NCBI GenBank assembly: GCA_017857855.1
Contig: JAFMCI010000009.1
Span: forward strand, 1 to 59,217
Length of the DNA: 59,217 nucleotides
Reading direction: 5' to 3'
From: Bacteroidia bacterium
GTDB taxonomy: Bacteria; Bacteroidota; Bacteroidia; NS11-12g; UBA9320
The notes beneath the pieces are model-generated. The model made no database searches. It was not told where the DNA came from and saw only the letters and a list, made by a program, of their open reading frames with translations. Below are positions 10,261 to 19,594 of this stretch, in pieces. How positions within the stretch are numbered: the stretch's first letter is position 1; every line of letters begins with the position of its first letter. Position numbers and translations under genes: made by a program.

Positions 10261-11620
10261 CCCTAAGTACATATATTTTTTAGGCATCGGCGGTATAGGC
10301 ATGAGTGCATTGGCGAGGTTTTTTAATAATGCCAGCGTTATGGTAGTGGGGTATGACAAAACGCCATCGCCACTTACTCATACACTTATTGATGAGGGGA
10401 TTGAAATTTCATTTATAGATGATGTGGTAAGCATTCCAAGCATTATACTTGAAAATAAGGTAGAAAGCTTGGTGGTGTACACTCCCGCTATTCCCCGAGA
10501 TAACAAAATATTTAATTTTTTTAAAGAGCATGGTTTTGTGCTTAAAAAACGTGCTGAAGTGCTAGGCATGGTTACCGCTCAAACAGAAAATTTAAGTGTA
10601 GCTGGTACGCATGGCAAAACAACAACTTCTTGTATAGTTGCCACTATTTTACAGCATTCTAACATGCATTTTTCAGCTTTTTTGGGTGGCATTAGTACAA
10701 ACTTAGCCAGTAATTATTATTATCAGTCAGCGCCAAGTCAGCACCTGAGTGTAACAGAGGCTGATGAGTTTGATCGCTCATTTTTGCAACTCAAACCACA
10801 ATATGCGGTGTTTACAAGTACCGATGCAGATCACCTAGACATTTACGGTAAACAAGAAGAACTAGAAAAATCTTATCAAGATTTTGCTAGCTTAGTTTCA
10901 GATAAAAACAATGTTTTTGTGGCATATGGTAGCAAGCATTTAATCACTGGAGTTACGTATTCGGCATCAAACACAAATGCAGATTATTATGCAATGATAA
11001 AAAGCAGAAGTGGTAAAGGAACTCATTTTAGTATTCGCAATAATTTGGGTGAAGATCCAATTGAAGATTTGTACTTAAACATACCCGGACAACACAACTT
11101 AGAGAATGCGATTGGGGCGGCTCTAATGACCCGTCAAGCTGGCGTACCATTGGAGTCTATTATAGCAGGTTTAGTAAACTTTAAAGGAATAAAAAGACGT
11201 TTTGAGTATATCTTAACGACCGAAAAAGTAATTTATATTGATGACTATGCACATCATCCTAGCGAGTTGCGGGCCATTATTTCGTCGGTAAGAGAATTAT
11301 ATCCAAACAAAAAGATAACAGCTATTTTTCAGCCTCATTTATTCAGTCGTACCCAGGATTTTATGGCAGATTTTGCCTATGAACTTTCGCAAGTAGACGA
11401 CTTACTTTTATTACCCATTTATCCCGCTAGAGAATTGCCTATTGCTGGTGTTACCTCGGAAGCAGTGCTAGCAATGGTAGATTTGTCTAATGCGCAATGT
11501 GTGGCTAAAGAGGAAGTAATAAATACACTTAAAAATCATCAGGTAGAGGTGCTTCTTACCTTGGGTGCTGGAGATATTGACAGACTTGTTTTACCCTTAA
11601 AAGAGTATTATGCCGATTAA
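10253..11620 (+). CDS. murC: UDP-MurNAc:L-Ala ligase MurC
   Basis: MurC joins L-alanine to UDP-MurNAc. The N-terminal FLGIGGIGMSALARF motif and the P-loop GTHGKTTTS near residue 118 are diagnostic, and DDYAHHPSE is present in the C-terminal domain. The start is a TTG inside the last codons of murG, giving a product of 455 residues; the first ATG downstream would remove part of the nucleotide-binding motif, so the TTG is needed. It overlaps ftsQ by 11 bases. No ddl gene follows, as is usual for this phylum. Confidence 0.94.
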   Translation: MDNPKYIYFLGIGGIGMSALARFFNNASVMVVGYDKTPSPLTHTLIDEGIEISFIDDVVSIPSIILENKVESLVVYTPAIPRDNKIFNFFKEHGFVLKKRAEVLGMVTAQTENLSVAGTHGKTTTSCIVATILQHSNMHFSAFLGGISTNLASNYYYQSAPSQHLSVTEADEFDRSFLQLKPQYAVFTSTDADHLDIYGKQEELEKSYQDFASLVSDKNNVFVAYGSKHLITGVTYSASNTNADYYAMIKSRSGKGTHFSIRNNLGEDPIEDLYLNIPGQHNLENAIGAALMTRQAGVPLESIIAGLVNFKGIKRRFEYILTTEKVIYIDDYAHHPSELRAIISSVRELYPNKKITAIFQPHLFSRTQDFMADFAYELSQVDDLLLLPIYPARELPIAGVTSEAVLAMVDLSNAQCVAKEEVINTLKNHQVEVLLTLGAGDIDRLVLPLKEYYAD

Positions 11621-12347
11621 AAGAAATCCATATATACGAAAGTTACTTTATCTGGTTTCGGTGATCTTACTTATCGCTCTTTTTGTGGTTTTAAAACAAA
11701 ATCAGAATAAACAAATCTGCGAAAAAATAACCATAGAAATAGATGCGCCTATTGAAAAGCAATTAGTTACTAAGCGCTTAATTAACAATCAACTTAATAG
11801 GTGGTATGTAGGCGGTTTATTGGGCATATCACAGGCTAATTTATCCTTGCCTACCATTGAGAAGCTTATTCAACAAATGCCCTCAGTGAAAAAAGCAGAA
11901 GTTAGTTTTGACTTGAGAGGCGAACTTCTTATTGAGATAGAACAAAGAATACCAGTAATGCGTGTAGTGCCAGCGTATGGTGCGTCATATTATGTGTCAA
12001 AAGACTTTGCCCAGATTCCTGCCAATACCACAGAAGCGGCAAGAGTGCCTATTGTAAATGGGAACTTAACAAAGACGATGATTAAGAAAGTGTACACACT
12101 ATCCACGTATGTGCAAGAAAACGAATTTATGGAGGCCTTAACAGAACAGATATTTGTAGATGATAATAGTGACTTAGTAATTATCCCTAAAATTAAGAAC
12201 CAAAGGATAGTTATTGGTGATACGACGCTTATACCAGAGAAGTTTGAAAAGTTAATACTCTTCTACCAAGAAGGACTTAATCATATAGGATGGGAAAAGT
12301 ATCACACTATAAATTTAAAATATAAGAACCAAATCGTTTGTAAATAA
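11610..12347 (+). CDS. ftsQ: Cell division protein FtsQ-like
   Basis: This is a 245-residue single-pass inner membrane protein with a membrane helix around residues 9-27 and a periplasmic region. Its position between murC and ftsA and its topology identify it as FtsQ/DivIB, the divisome scaffold that recruits FtsL and the FtsW/FtsI synthase. The region around PSVKKAEVSFDLRGELLIEIEQRIPVMR (given here in two parts: PSVKKAEVSF and LRGELLIEIEQRIPVMR) resembles the POTRA-to-beta transition of FtsQ. Sequence conservation is low, so context carries much of the call. It ends four bases before ftsA. Confidence 0.82.
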   Translation: MPIKRNPYIRKLLYLVSVILLIALFVVLKQNQNKQICEKITIEIDAPIEKQLVTKRLINNQLNRWYVGGLLGISQANLSLPTIEKLIQQMPSVKKAEVSFDLRGELLIEIEQRIPVMRVVPAYGASYYVSKDFAQIPANTTEAARVPIVNGNLTKTMIKKVYTLSTYVQENEFMEALTEQIFVDDNSDLVIIPKIKNQRIVIGDTTLIPEKFEKLILFYQEGLNHIGWEKYHTINLKYKNQIVCK

Positions 12348-12351
12348 TATT

Positions 12352-13632
12352 ATGGCAGAATCTCAAGAAAGAATAATCGTTGGTCTAGATATAGGCACTA
12401 CTAAAGTATGTGCAATAGTAGGAAGAGCCAATCAATATGGTAAGGTAGATATCTTAGGGATGGGCAAGGTGTCATCTCATGGAGGCGTTACACGAGGCGT
12501 GGTATCTAATATAGATAAGACAGTACTGGCTATACAAGAAGCGATTAAAGAAGCTGCCTTAAAATCTAATGTAGACATTAGAAAGGTGCAAGTTGGCATT
12601 GCTGGAGCGCATATTAATAGTTTGCAGCACAAAGGAATGATTATTAGAAACGATCGTGAGTCTGAAATCAATAAAGATGATTTGGAAAAGCTAGAGAATG
12701 ATATGTTTAAGCTGGCAGTTAAACCAGGCGACAGGATTATTCATGTGCTTCCACAAGATTATACGGTAGATGATGAACCAGGAATTCTGGATCCGGTGGG
12801 AATGTCTGGGGTGAAACTAGAAGGAAATTTTCACATTATAACTGGTCAAATTTCTGCGGCTAAAAACATTTACAAATGTGTAGAAAAGTCGGGCCTTAAA
12901 GTTTCTGAACTTGCCCTTGAACCATTGGCTTCAGCAGAAGCGGTGTTAAGTAAAGAGGAGTTAGAAGCAGGTGTGGTATTAGTTGATATAGGTGGTGGGA
13001 CTACAGATGTAGCGATTTTCCATGACGGTATTATTCGTCACACAGCCATTATACCCTACGGAGGCAACATTATTACAGAAGACATTAAAGAAGGATGTAA
13101 TGTAATGAAGGCTCATGCAGAGGCACTTAAAATTAAGTTTGGCAGCGCGTTAGCCAATGAACTAAGTGAAAATGAAATTGTAAGTATTCCAGGTATCCGA
13201 GGCAGAGAGGCGAGAGAGATTTCTATTAAGAACTTATCTATGATTATCCAAGCTAGGGTAGAAGAAATATTGGAATTAGTGTATTATGAAATAAAGGCTA
13301 GTAATGTTAAAAATCTTGCGGGAGGTATAGTACTTACCGGCGGAGGGTCTCAACTAAAACATATCTCTCAGTTAGCAGAATTTATTACAGGATTGGATGC
13401 GCGTATAGGTTACCCTAATGAGCATTTGGCAAAGGGTATGGTAGACGAAGTAAAAAGCCCAATTTATGCAACTAGTGTAGGATTGGTATTGCGAGGATTA
13501 GCCGAAGAGCGAAGTCAAATAAATATCGTTGCTGGATCTGTAGAGGATGTAGTAACACCAAGAAAGTCTCCGTTATTTGAGCGAATTAAAGATTGGTTGA
13601 AAGACGAAGCAGATGTACCTGATTATAAATAA
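12352..13632 (+). CDS. ftsA: Cell division protein FtsA
   Basis: FtsA is the actin-like ATPase that tethers FtsZ to the membrane. It begins with the phosphate-1 motif VGLDIGTTKVCAIVG and has the phosphate-2 motif VLVDIGGGTTDVAIF and the adenosine motif GGIVLTGGGSQLKHI. The C-terminus LFERIKDWLKDE fits the amphipathic membrane-targeting helix. The length of 426 residues is typical. It lies 12 bases upstream of ftsZ, as in most bacteria. Confidence 0.96.
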   Translation: MAESQERIIVGLDIGTTKVCAIVGRANQYGKVDILGMGKVSSHGGVTRGVVSNIDKTVLAIQEAIKEAALKSNVDIRKVQVGIAGAHINSLQHKGMIIRNDRESEINKDDLEKLENDMFKLAVKPGDRIIHVLPQDYTVDDEPGILDPVGMSGVKLEGNFHIITGQISAAKNIYKCVEKSGLKVSELALEPLASAEAVLSKEELEAGVVLVDIGGGTTDVAIFHDGIIRHTAIIPYGGNIITEDIKEGCNVMKAHAEALKIKFGSALANELSENEIVSIPGIRGREAREISIKNLSMIIQARVEEILELVYYEIKASNVKNLAGGIVLTGGGSQLKHISQLAEFITGLDARIGYPNEHLAKGMVDEVKSPIYATSVGLVLRGLAEERSQINIVAGSVEDVVTPRKSPLFERIKDWLKDEADVPDYK

Positions 13633-13644
13633 TAAAAAAAACGT

Positions 13645-15021
13645 ATGAGTTTCACAGTAGAATTACCAAAAGACAAATCATCCATTATTAAAGTTGTGGG
13701 TGTTGGAGGTGGAGGCGGAAACGCAGTTAATCACATGTATCGTGAAGGTATAAATGGAGTTGACTTTTTTATATGTAATACCGATGCGCAAGCGTTAGAA
13801 AACAGCCCAATACCAAATAGAATACAAATAGGTAACGAACTTACCGAAGGCCGAGGTGCTGGCTCAAACCCTGAAGTAGGTAGAAAAGCTGCGGAAGAAA
13901 ATATCAAAGATATTATCAATTCTTTTGGAGTAAATACTCAAATGGTATTCATCACTGCCGGAATGGGAGGAGGTACTGGTACTGGTGCCGCTCCTGTTAT
14001 AGCCAAGGCTGCTAGAGATATGGGTATTCTTACCGTTGGTATCATTACCACTCCATTTACCTTTGAAGGTGGCAGAAGATGTGATGCTGCTTTTCACGGT
14101 ATAGAAGAAATGCGAGAAAGTGTAGATTCACTTCTAGTCATCTCTAACGATAGAATCAAAGAAATATATGGCAACTTACCTATAAGCAAAGCATTTGGAC
14201 ATGCAGACAACGTGCTCACTACTGCAGCTAAAGGTATCGCTGAGATTATAACTATAGCCGGAAGTATAAACGTCGATTTTGAAGATGTGAAAACCGCTAT
14301 GAGTAATAGTGGGGTTTCTATTATGGGAATGGGATTAAGCGAAGGTGAAGATCGCGCTATGAGATCGGTAAACCAAGCACTTAACTCGCCATTGCTAGAT
14401 GATAATAAGATACAGGGAGCAAGTGACTTACTGGTTAATATATCGTATGGCGAAGAAGAAGCGACTATGGATGAGTATGCAGCAATCAATGAGTTCTTGC
14501 AAAATGAAGCAGGTAGAGATGCTACTCTAAAATGTGGATTATGTTATGATGCTTCGTTAGGCCGAGCTATTTCTGTAACGGTAATTGCTACCGGTTTTGA
14601 TAGAAATGATAATCGATATAAAAAAGAGTTAATAACTGAGCGAGAAATAGAATTTGACCTTAGTATGGTCAATATCAATGAAGATGGAATTACTAAGAAC
14701 TCGCTCATTACGCAGAAACAAACGACCATATTTGATCAGTTAAATGATATGGAAATGAATGATTCTTTGAGTGTAGACCGCAAGACGGAGCAAATGAAAC
14801 AAAGAATGAAATATTTGCGTGAATTAAACGAGACTTCTAATAAAGTAAACGGGCTGGAAGAACTGGAAAATGTACCCGCTTATAAGCGAAAAGGTGTTTT
14901 GTTAGATGAAGTAATTCATTCTAGTGACAGCGAAATATCACGTACCAGCTTAATAGAGGAACCAGATAGAAAGCCAGAATTACGTACTAATAACTCTTTT
15001 CTGCATGATAATGTAGATTAG
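13645..15021 (+). CDS. ftsZ: Cell division GTPase FtsZ
   Basis: FtsZ polymerises into the Z-ring. The nucleotide-binding [13 protein letters not shown], the tubulin signature [10 protein letters not shown] (about residues 108-117) and the catalytic T7-loop region [11 protein letters not shown] are present. The variable linker runs from about residue 330. The C-terminus ends [10 protein letters not shown], a form I associate with Bacteroidota rather than the proteobacterial FLRKQ peptide. It is the last gene of the dcw operon and is followed by a terminator. Confidence 0.97.
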   Translation: MSFTVELPKDKSSIIKVVGVGGGGGNAVNHMYREGINGVDFFICNTDAQALENSPIPNRIQIGNELTEGRGAGSNPEVGRKAAEENIKDIINSFGVNTQMVFITAGMGGGTGTGAAPVIAKAARDMGILTVGIITTPFTFEGGRRCDAAFHGIEEMRESVDSLLVISNDRIKEIYGNLPISKAFGHADNVLTTAAKGIAEIITIAGSINVDFEDVKTAMSNSGVSIMGMGLSEGEDRAMRSVNQALNSPLLDDNKIQGASDLLVNISYGEEEATMDEYAAINEFLQNEAGRDATLKCGLCYDASLGRAISVTVIATGFDRNDNRYKKELITEREIEFDLSMVNINEDGITKNSLITQKQTTIFDQLNDMEMNDSLSVDRKTEQMKQRMKYLRELNETSNKVNGLEELENVPAYKRKGVLLDEVIHSSDSEISRTSLIEEPDRKPELRTNNSFLHDNVD

Positions 15022-15060
15022 TGAATTCATATTTTTTTATTTAATACTTAATGTAAAAAG

Positions 15061-15084
15061 AAATCCGCGAAAGCGGATTTTTTT
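15061..15084 (+). terminator. Rho-independent terminator of the dcw operon
   Basis: A perfect 8-base-pair stem (aaatccgc with gcggattt) closes on a GAAA tetraloop and runs directly into a T tract. It lies 40 bases after ftsZ. An A tract before the stem would let it act weakly in the opposite direction for the convergent minus-strand gene. Confidence 0.9.
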
Positions 15085-15196
15085 GTGCTTCTAATGGTTA
15101 TTTGAAAAAGTAGTAAAAGTAAAAATACCTTATATGTTAAGGTGCTTTGAAAAAAAGAAGTAACGCTAAGGCGTAATGCTTTAATCCCTGCTTTTC

Positions 15197-17605
15197 TTAC
15201 CCAAAATAACCATATCTCGGATACAAGAATTCCGTGCCGGTTATCTTGCCCAAACCTTCGGAATAGTGACGCATAGCCTCCACCAATCCTGGGATAAGTA
15301 TATGATTCTCATTTCCGTCTATTGGGAATAGCGCTTTCCATCCGTTGTAGGTGCCCAAACTTAAATCAAACTGCTCTAGTTGTTCATATAAGCCCGTTAT
15401 TCTGCCACAATAGGCTAATAATCCACTGGTGTTATAATGGTAGTTCTCTTTTATGTTACGCGCATTTTTTAGCTTCAAATTATTGATTGCTTCTCTGAAT
15501 GCCTCCTCTGTTTGTAATATATGTATTTGGTCTGTTAAACCTCCAATGTAGGTTTTAGCCATATTTAACACAGCATTGGGACGTAAATCTACAAATCCAT
15601 TGTTACATACTAGCCAGTTAATAAAGACTTCTCTATCTAGCTGCTGTTCTTTACAGAGTGAATCTATTTTTTCGATTAATGTATAGTTAGTGCTAAGTAC
15701 TAGATCAAGTGGTGCAAAATAGGGTCCCGAAAGAATTTCATCTTTCCCGTGCGCATTCTGGAAAATAATGGGAGTACCCAACGACGTGATAGCATTTATA
15801 GTCTTATTTACCGCCGAAAATAAACCGTTGTAAAAAGTAAGTGTAAATCCACTTAATCCGCCTTTAAAGCCTGTATAAAGCGCCAGATCTTCCGCAGATT
15901 GAATAGCAAATAAATCACTAAACGATTTAGATAGGCTTGGAATATCCTTACCGTATTCTACCACATCTTCTAAGCGTAATTTAGAAGTATTTGCATCCAC
16001 CCACTGCTTTACTTCTTGCTCTTCATACTTACTGGTTACTTGGTCGCTTACTTGTTTAGAGTTTAGGTTTTTGAGCTTATGCATTAACATGAATAAACCG
16101 TGCATGTGAAGCTCTGCTTGGTGCTTGCTACTTCCTAGCTCTTGAAATGCTTTTGTAGTAAATGCACTCGTTTGGTAGCGTCTGAATTCTTTTCTATTGT
16201 TAAGTAAAGCAAATACAAGACTAGAATTATCCGTTTGCGTATAATAGCAAATGCCATTGGTGTCAAACCAAGGTTTTTGCGGGTCATCGCCTAGCAATGC
16301 ATTGCTCACCAATACATGCGCCAACTCTTCTTGAGAAGCGATTTTCATATTGAGATATAATGCATAAGCGTTATCTAGCGAGAAAAGTCCATTTTCACCA
16401 CTTCTTAGTGCATAGTTTACGTGAAGATCAGGGATGTTGTCATTCTCATGCCCATAATCTAACTTGCTTTTAGTTATGGTATTACTTGCCGAGTTTGAAA
16501 TAGGATGGTTAACGGCTATGCTTTTAGCTTCGAAAACTTTATTTAGTAAACGGTCACTTTTTTGATCAAAAGTGACTTTTAAATCAAAAGGTAATGTATT
16601 GTTTTCGGATGCTTGTCTAAACTTACGCGAGATGCCACTGCTCAATGGCAGAGTGCTGCTTGCATAAATATAATCTATGCCAATCGCACTCGCTGTTACC
16701 AAGCTCTTAAGGCCGTAATTAGAGTAGTGTATGGTTAACTCGTTGGCATAGAATTGTTTTTCTTTGAGCAAGAAACCCAAAGAAGAGTGAGCGTAACCTA
16801 ATTTAATTACAGGTTCACCATCTATAATTTGATACATGCCACCTACCGAGGTAGTATGCGCCATAAGTACTTCTTCGGCGTGATGTTTTTTGATGTCACC
16901 AAAGTCTTCTGCAAGGCCTTTGAGTATTTCTTTTTTTATGGAGCGTTCTATTAATTTCTCATCATCGCCGTCAGATAAACCGTGTTTATCAAGGAGTATA
17001 TCTATATTTTCGAAGTGATATGTGGCGACACTGGGTACCGGTATACCGCTAAAAACAGCTCGTATTTTGTCTTCTGGCGCTATGCCAAGTTCTGTTTTTA
17101 TTTCTTTAATAAATGCCTCAAACGGAGAAGTCGTCCTGCTGGCTTCCGCAATTAGATAATCAATTTTAGCTTGCTTATTATCTATGTTTTTGAGTGCTTC
17201 TTCTAAGTCGGTTTGAAACTTAGGAATAGCCATCAATGTTTTAAAATGAAGTTCTACAAATCCATCATAAAGTAAAACAGATTCGTCTCCTTGCTCAGCG
17301 ACGGTTTTAAATTGTTGCTTGCCAAATACTTGAAATAGCTTACCACAAAACTGCTCTATTTGAGATTTATTGATGCCCGTGATTACTAGTTGCGGCCTTG
17401 CGTTGGGTTCCTCTATACTTGCATTTTTCATGTAAGCGTAAGATTCAAGCACTTCTATTACGGCTTGTCCTCCAACTGCACCTGTGCCGCCAAAAAAAAC
17501 CATTTTAAATGTAAATGGATTGGTGTTTGGATTTGCTACTAACTCTTTTAGCTTTAAAAAAAAAGATTGGTGTTTGTATTTCGTAAAATCGTCTTTGGTT
17601 AGCAT
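15197..17605 (-). CDS. Large uncharacterised protein with N-terminal dinucleotide-binding-like motif
   Basis: I do not recognise this 802-residue protein. It has no signal peptide and no obvious membrane segment, so it is probably cytoplasmic. Near residue 38, FFGGTGAVGGQAVIEVL resembles a Rossmann-type glycine-rich loop following a beta strand (KMVFFGG), which suggests NAD(P) or nucleotide binding. A second conserved-looking block, AHTTSVGGMYQI, occurs near residue 250. No known catalytic motif is evident. It is a single gene with a perfect TATCTTTG promoter element upstream (17634-17641) and converges on ftsZ. Codon use looks like that of its neighbours. Confidence 0.8.
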   Translation of the reverse strand: MLTKDDFTKYKHQSFFLKLKELVANPNTNPFTFKMVFFGGTGAVGGQAVIEVLESYAYMKNASIEEPNARPQLVITGINKSQIEQFCGKLFQVFGKQQFKTVAEQGDESVLLYDGFVELHFKTLMAIPKFQTDLEEALKNIDNKQAKIDYLIAEASRTTSPFEAFIKEIKTELGIAPEDKIRAVFSGIPVPSVATYHFENIDILLDKHGLSDGDDEKLIERSIKKEILKGLAEDFGDIKKHHAEEVLMAHTTSVGGMYQIIDGEPVIKLGYAHSSLGFLLKEKQFYANELTIHYSNYGLKSLVTASAIGIDYIYASSTLPLSSGISRKFRQASENNTLPFDLKVTFDQKSDRLLNKVFEAKSIAVNHPISNSASNTITKSKLDYGHENDNIPDLHVNYALRSGENGLFSLDNAYALYLNMKIASQEELAHVLVSNALLGDDPQKPWFDTNGICYYTQTDNSSLVFALLNNRKEFRRYQTSAFTTKAFQELGSSKHQAELHMHGLFMLMHKLKNLNSKQVSDQVTSKYEEQEVKQWVDANTSKLRLEDVVEYGKDIPSLSKSFSDLFAIQSAEDLALYTGFKGGLSGFTLTFYNGLFSAVNKTINAITSLGTPIIFQNAHGKDEILSGPYFAPLDLVLSTNYTLIEKIDSLCKEQQLDREVFINWLVCNNGFVDLRPNAVLNMAKTYIGGLTDQIHILQTEEAFREAINNLKLKNARNIKENYHYNTSGLLAYCGRITGLYEQLEQFDLSLGTYNGWKALFPIDGNENHILIPGLVEAMRHYSEGLGKITGTEFLYPRYGYFG

Positions 17606-17633
17606 TTATTTGGTTTCTGATTAAGAAAGTAGG

Positions 17634-17641
17634 CAAAGATA
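17634..17641 (-). promoter_or_regulatory. Bacteroidota -7 promoter element (TATCTTTG)
   Basis: On the minus strand this reads TATCTTTG, an exact match to the TAnnTTTG consensus of the Bacteroidota primary sigma factor. It lies 28 bases upstream of the ATG of the 802-residue gene. I see no good -33 TTTG partner. Confidence 0.55.
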
Positions 17642-17779
17642 ATAATTCATGTGTTTATTGGACATATAGCTATCGCACACCTCTTAAGTATATTCACTCA
17701 AAATAGCTGACGAGCAACAGAAGATTACTAAAAAGGTTACATTAGGAAAATGGGAAATAAAATCAGCCTTTAACAAAGA

Positions 17780-18298
17780 TTAAAGCTTGGAAATCTCTTT
17801 TTGATTACTCGCTATAAACTGCTTGAGAGGTGCGTACATAGCAGTCTTTTCTTCTGTGCTGGTTAAGCTTAGAACATCTGGGGATATGAGCAGATTCTGA
17901 TGCCCTAAATTATGCAAATGTTCAGAGGTGGCAGGACTGATGCCAATAGCCCAAATACAGCGGTATAAATCTTGGTTTGCAGTAAATGCATCTTCCTGTA
18001 TGACATACTCGGCAACTTGCGGAATTTGAAGTGCTTGTATTATCTTAGTGAACGAACTATCTGGTTGAAGGTATTTGTCCTTTAGAATGGAACTTGTAAC
18101 AATAACAAAGGGATGCTCTACCTTTTTTGGTGTTTCAGGTTCTACAATGTGATTGGCTCTTTCTGCCTTTACAAGTTGAGGAACATCAGCATTTACGGTT
18201 GTAGTAGTTTCAATTACAGCTTTAGTCGTTTTGTCTTGTGGCAATACCACTACTGTTTTGTACAACAAGGCTATATCAGATAGTTCCAACTCAATCAC
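17780..18298 (-). CDS. Hypothetical protein, possible divergent DNA polymerase III psi (HolD-like) subunit
   Basis: This is a 172-residue cytoplasmic protein starting at a GTG. A low-complexity Thr/Val/Glu linker (about residues 25-60) separates an N-terminal peptide (SDIALLYKTVVVLP) from a folded C-terminal domain of about 110 residues. The C-terminal domain shows the order VIVTSS, then DSSFTKIIQALQI, then WAIG, then LLISPDVLSLTSTEEKTAMY. This order resembles E. coli psi, which has LVMVAND, DVLRALTV, WRLG and VASPALTDLRANPTAR. That is similarity read by eye, not a search result. The gene stands alone, divergent from ilvE. Confidence 0.7.
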   Translation of the reverse strand: MIELELSDIALLYKTVVVLPQDKTTKAVIETTTTVNADVPQLVKAERANHIVEPETPKKVEHPFVIVTSSILKDKYLQPDSSFTKIIQALQIPQVAEYVIQEDAFTANQDLYRCIWAIGISPATSEHLHNLGHQNLLISPDVLSLTSTEEKTAMYAPLKQFIASNQKEISKL

Positions 18299-18331
18299 CT
18301 AGCAAATCAACGTCATTTTCTGGAACTTTTA

Positions 18332-18427
18332 GTGAATATTGACGAACTATTTATGAATATTTTTTTTAAAAATGCGGTCAGTTGATCTTAATCGACGATA
18401 AGATTCACCAACTATTCACTCGTGAAT
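18332..18427. promoter_or_regulatory. Cluster of GTGAAT half-sites between the psi-like gene and ilvE
   Basis: GTGAAT occurs at 18332-18337 and 18422-18427 on the plus strand and, inverted, at 18403-18408 and 18414-18419. The last two sites form a perfect palindrome ATTCAC-tc-GTGAAT, and the two inverted copies are 11 bases apart, one helical turn. TGAATATT is also repeated at 18333 and 18354. The arrangement looks like a multi-site operator in a divergent promoter region; the cognate protein is unknown. Confidence 0.45.
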
Positions 18428-18467
18428 TAGCTTACTTCGCGCGACTCGTGTTATTATTGCACCATTC

Positions 18468-19514
18468 ATGCATATAGAACGAGTTAAAGAATCTACACTA
18501 GGTAGTATTGATTTTGAAAAGTTAGATTTTGGAAAAATTTTTACAGATCATATGCTTATTTGTGATTTTGATGGAGAGTCATGGGGCGAATTTCACATTG
18601 AGCCATTAAAGCCGATTACCATGCACCCCGCTAGTTCGGTGTTGCATTACGGCCAGGCAATTTTTGAAGGTCTTAAGGCATACAAAAATGATGACAACCA
18701 GGTTAATATATTTAGATTGCAAAGCAACGTCGCCAGATTTAACGAGTCTGCATTGCGCATGCAAATGCCTTCTTTAGACCCTGATAAAACCTTATTGGCA
18801 ATTAAGAAATATGTGGCACTAGAAAAAGATTTTATTCCGACAAAGGAGCAAGGATCTCTTTATTTAAGACCATTTATGATAAGTACGGATCATACGCTAA
18901 AAGCGGTATCCAGTAAAAAATTCAGATTTATGGTAATTGCGTGTCCTGTTGGATTTTACTACGATAAACCACTAAATATATTTTTGGAACAAACGCATAG
19001 AAGAGCAGCGCGCGGTGGTGTTGGTTTTGCTAAAGCAGCAGGTAATTATGCGGCGTCATTTTACCCAACAGAGTTGGCAAGAGATAAAGGATATGATCAG
19101 ATATTATGGACTGATATTACCAACGGATGTACCTTAGAAGAACTGGGAAGTGCTAATTTTTTCTATGTAAAAGACGGGGCAGTGCATACCCCAGAGATTC
19201 ATGATAGTATACTAAAAGGAATAACCCGAGATAGTGTAATTCAACTGGCTAAAGCAAAAGGTCTTGATGTAATAGAAGGAAGTACTTCTGCCGCTGATTT
19301 CAAGAAAGATTTAGCAGAGGGTAATATAGAGTGTATGTTCGCTACTGGCACGGCAGCAGCAATTACTTATGTTAATAGTATCACAATAGGAAGTGACGCC
19401 TTTGAGGTTGACTCTAATCACTATCAACCTATCTTAGATTTAAAGGAGGACCTAGATAGTGTTAAGTTTTTAAAAAACAAGGAATTTCACCATTGGAACG
19501 TTGTCGTTGAATAG
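18468..19514 (+). CDS. ilvE: Branched-chain amino acid aminotransferase IlvE
   Basis: IlvE is a PLP-dependent fold-type IV transaminase that makes leucine, isoleucine and valine from their 2-oxoacids and glutamate. The protein has 348 residues. The VLHYGQAIFEGLKAY motif lies around residue 60, the PLP lysine is K189 in GFAKAAGNYA, and LEELGSANFF follows. It is transcribed alone, divergently from the psi-like gene, and ends at a strong terminator. A near-consensus -7 element (TATTATTG at 18452-18459) sits nine bases before the ATG. Confidence 0.93.
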   Translation: MHIERVKESTLGSIDFEKLDFGKIFTDHMLICDFDGESWGEFHIEPLKPITMHPASSVLHYGQAIFEGLKAYKNDDNQVNIFRLQSNVARFNESALRMQMPSLDPDKTLLAIKKYVALEKDFIPTKEQGSLYLRPFMISTDHTLKAVSSKKFRFMVIACPVGFYYDKPLNIFLEQTHRRAARGGVGFAKAAGNYAASFYPTELARDKGYDQILWTDITNGCTLEELGSANFFYVKDGAVHTPEIHDSILKGITRDSVIQLAKAKGLDVIEGSTSAADFKKDLAEGNIECMFATGTAAAITYVNSITIGSDAFEVDSNHYQPILDLKEDLDSVKFLKNKEFHHWNVVVE

Positions 19515-19540
19515 TCAAATAATCCTTATTGATATAAAAA

Positions 19541-19570
19541 AAATCCCGACCATACGGCCGGGATTTTTTT
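19541..19570 (+). terminator. Rho-independent terminator after ilvE
   Basis: An 8-base-pair stem (aaatcccg with cgggattt) is extended inward by two further pairs and followed by a long T run. It lies 26 bases after the ilvE stop. The A run on the 5' side makes it potentially bidirectional. Confidence 0.88.
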
Positions 19571-19594
19571 TACGTTATACCCGTACTTTGTAGA

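Noticed and set aside
14094-14489. 131-residue minus-strand frame opposite ftsZ
   Set aside because: It is entirely inside ftsZ on the other strand and shows no domain; a shadow frame.
12352-15021. Possible ddl or ftsK missing from the dcw cluster by deletion
   Set aside because: The murC-ftsQ-ftsA-ftsZ order without ddl is normal for Bacteroidota, so this is not a deletion.
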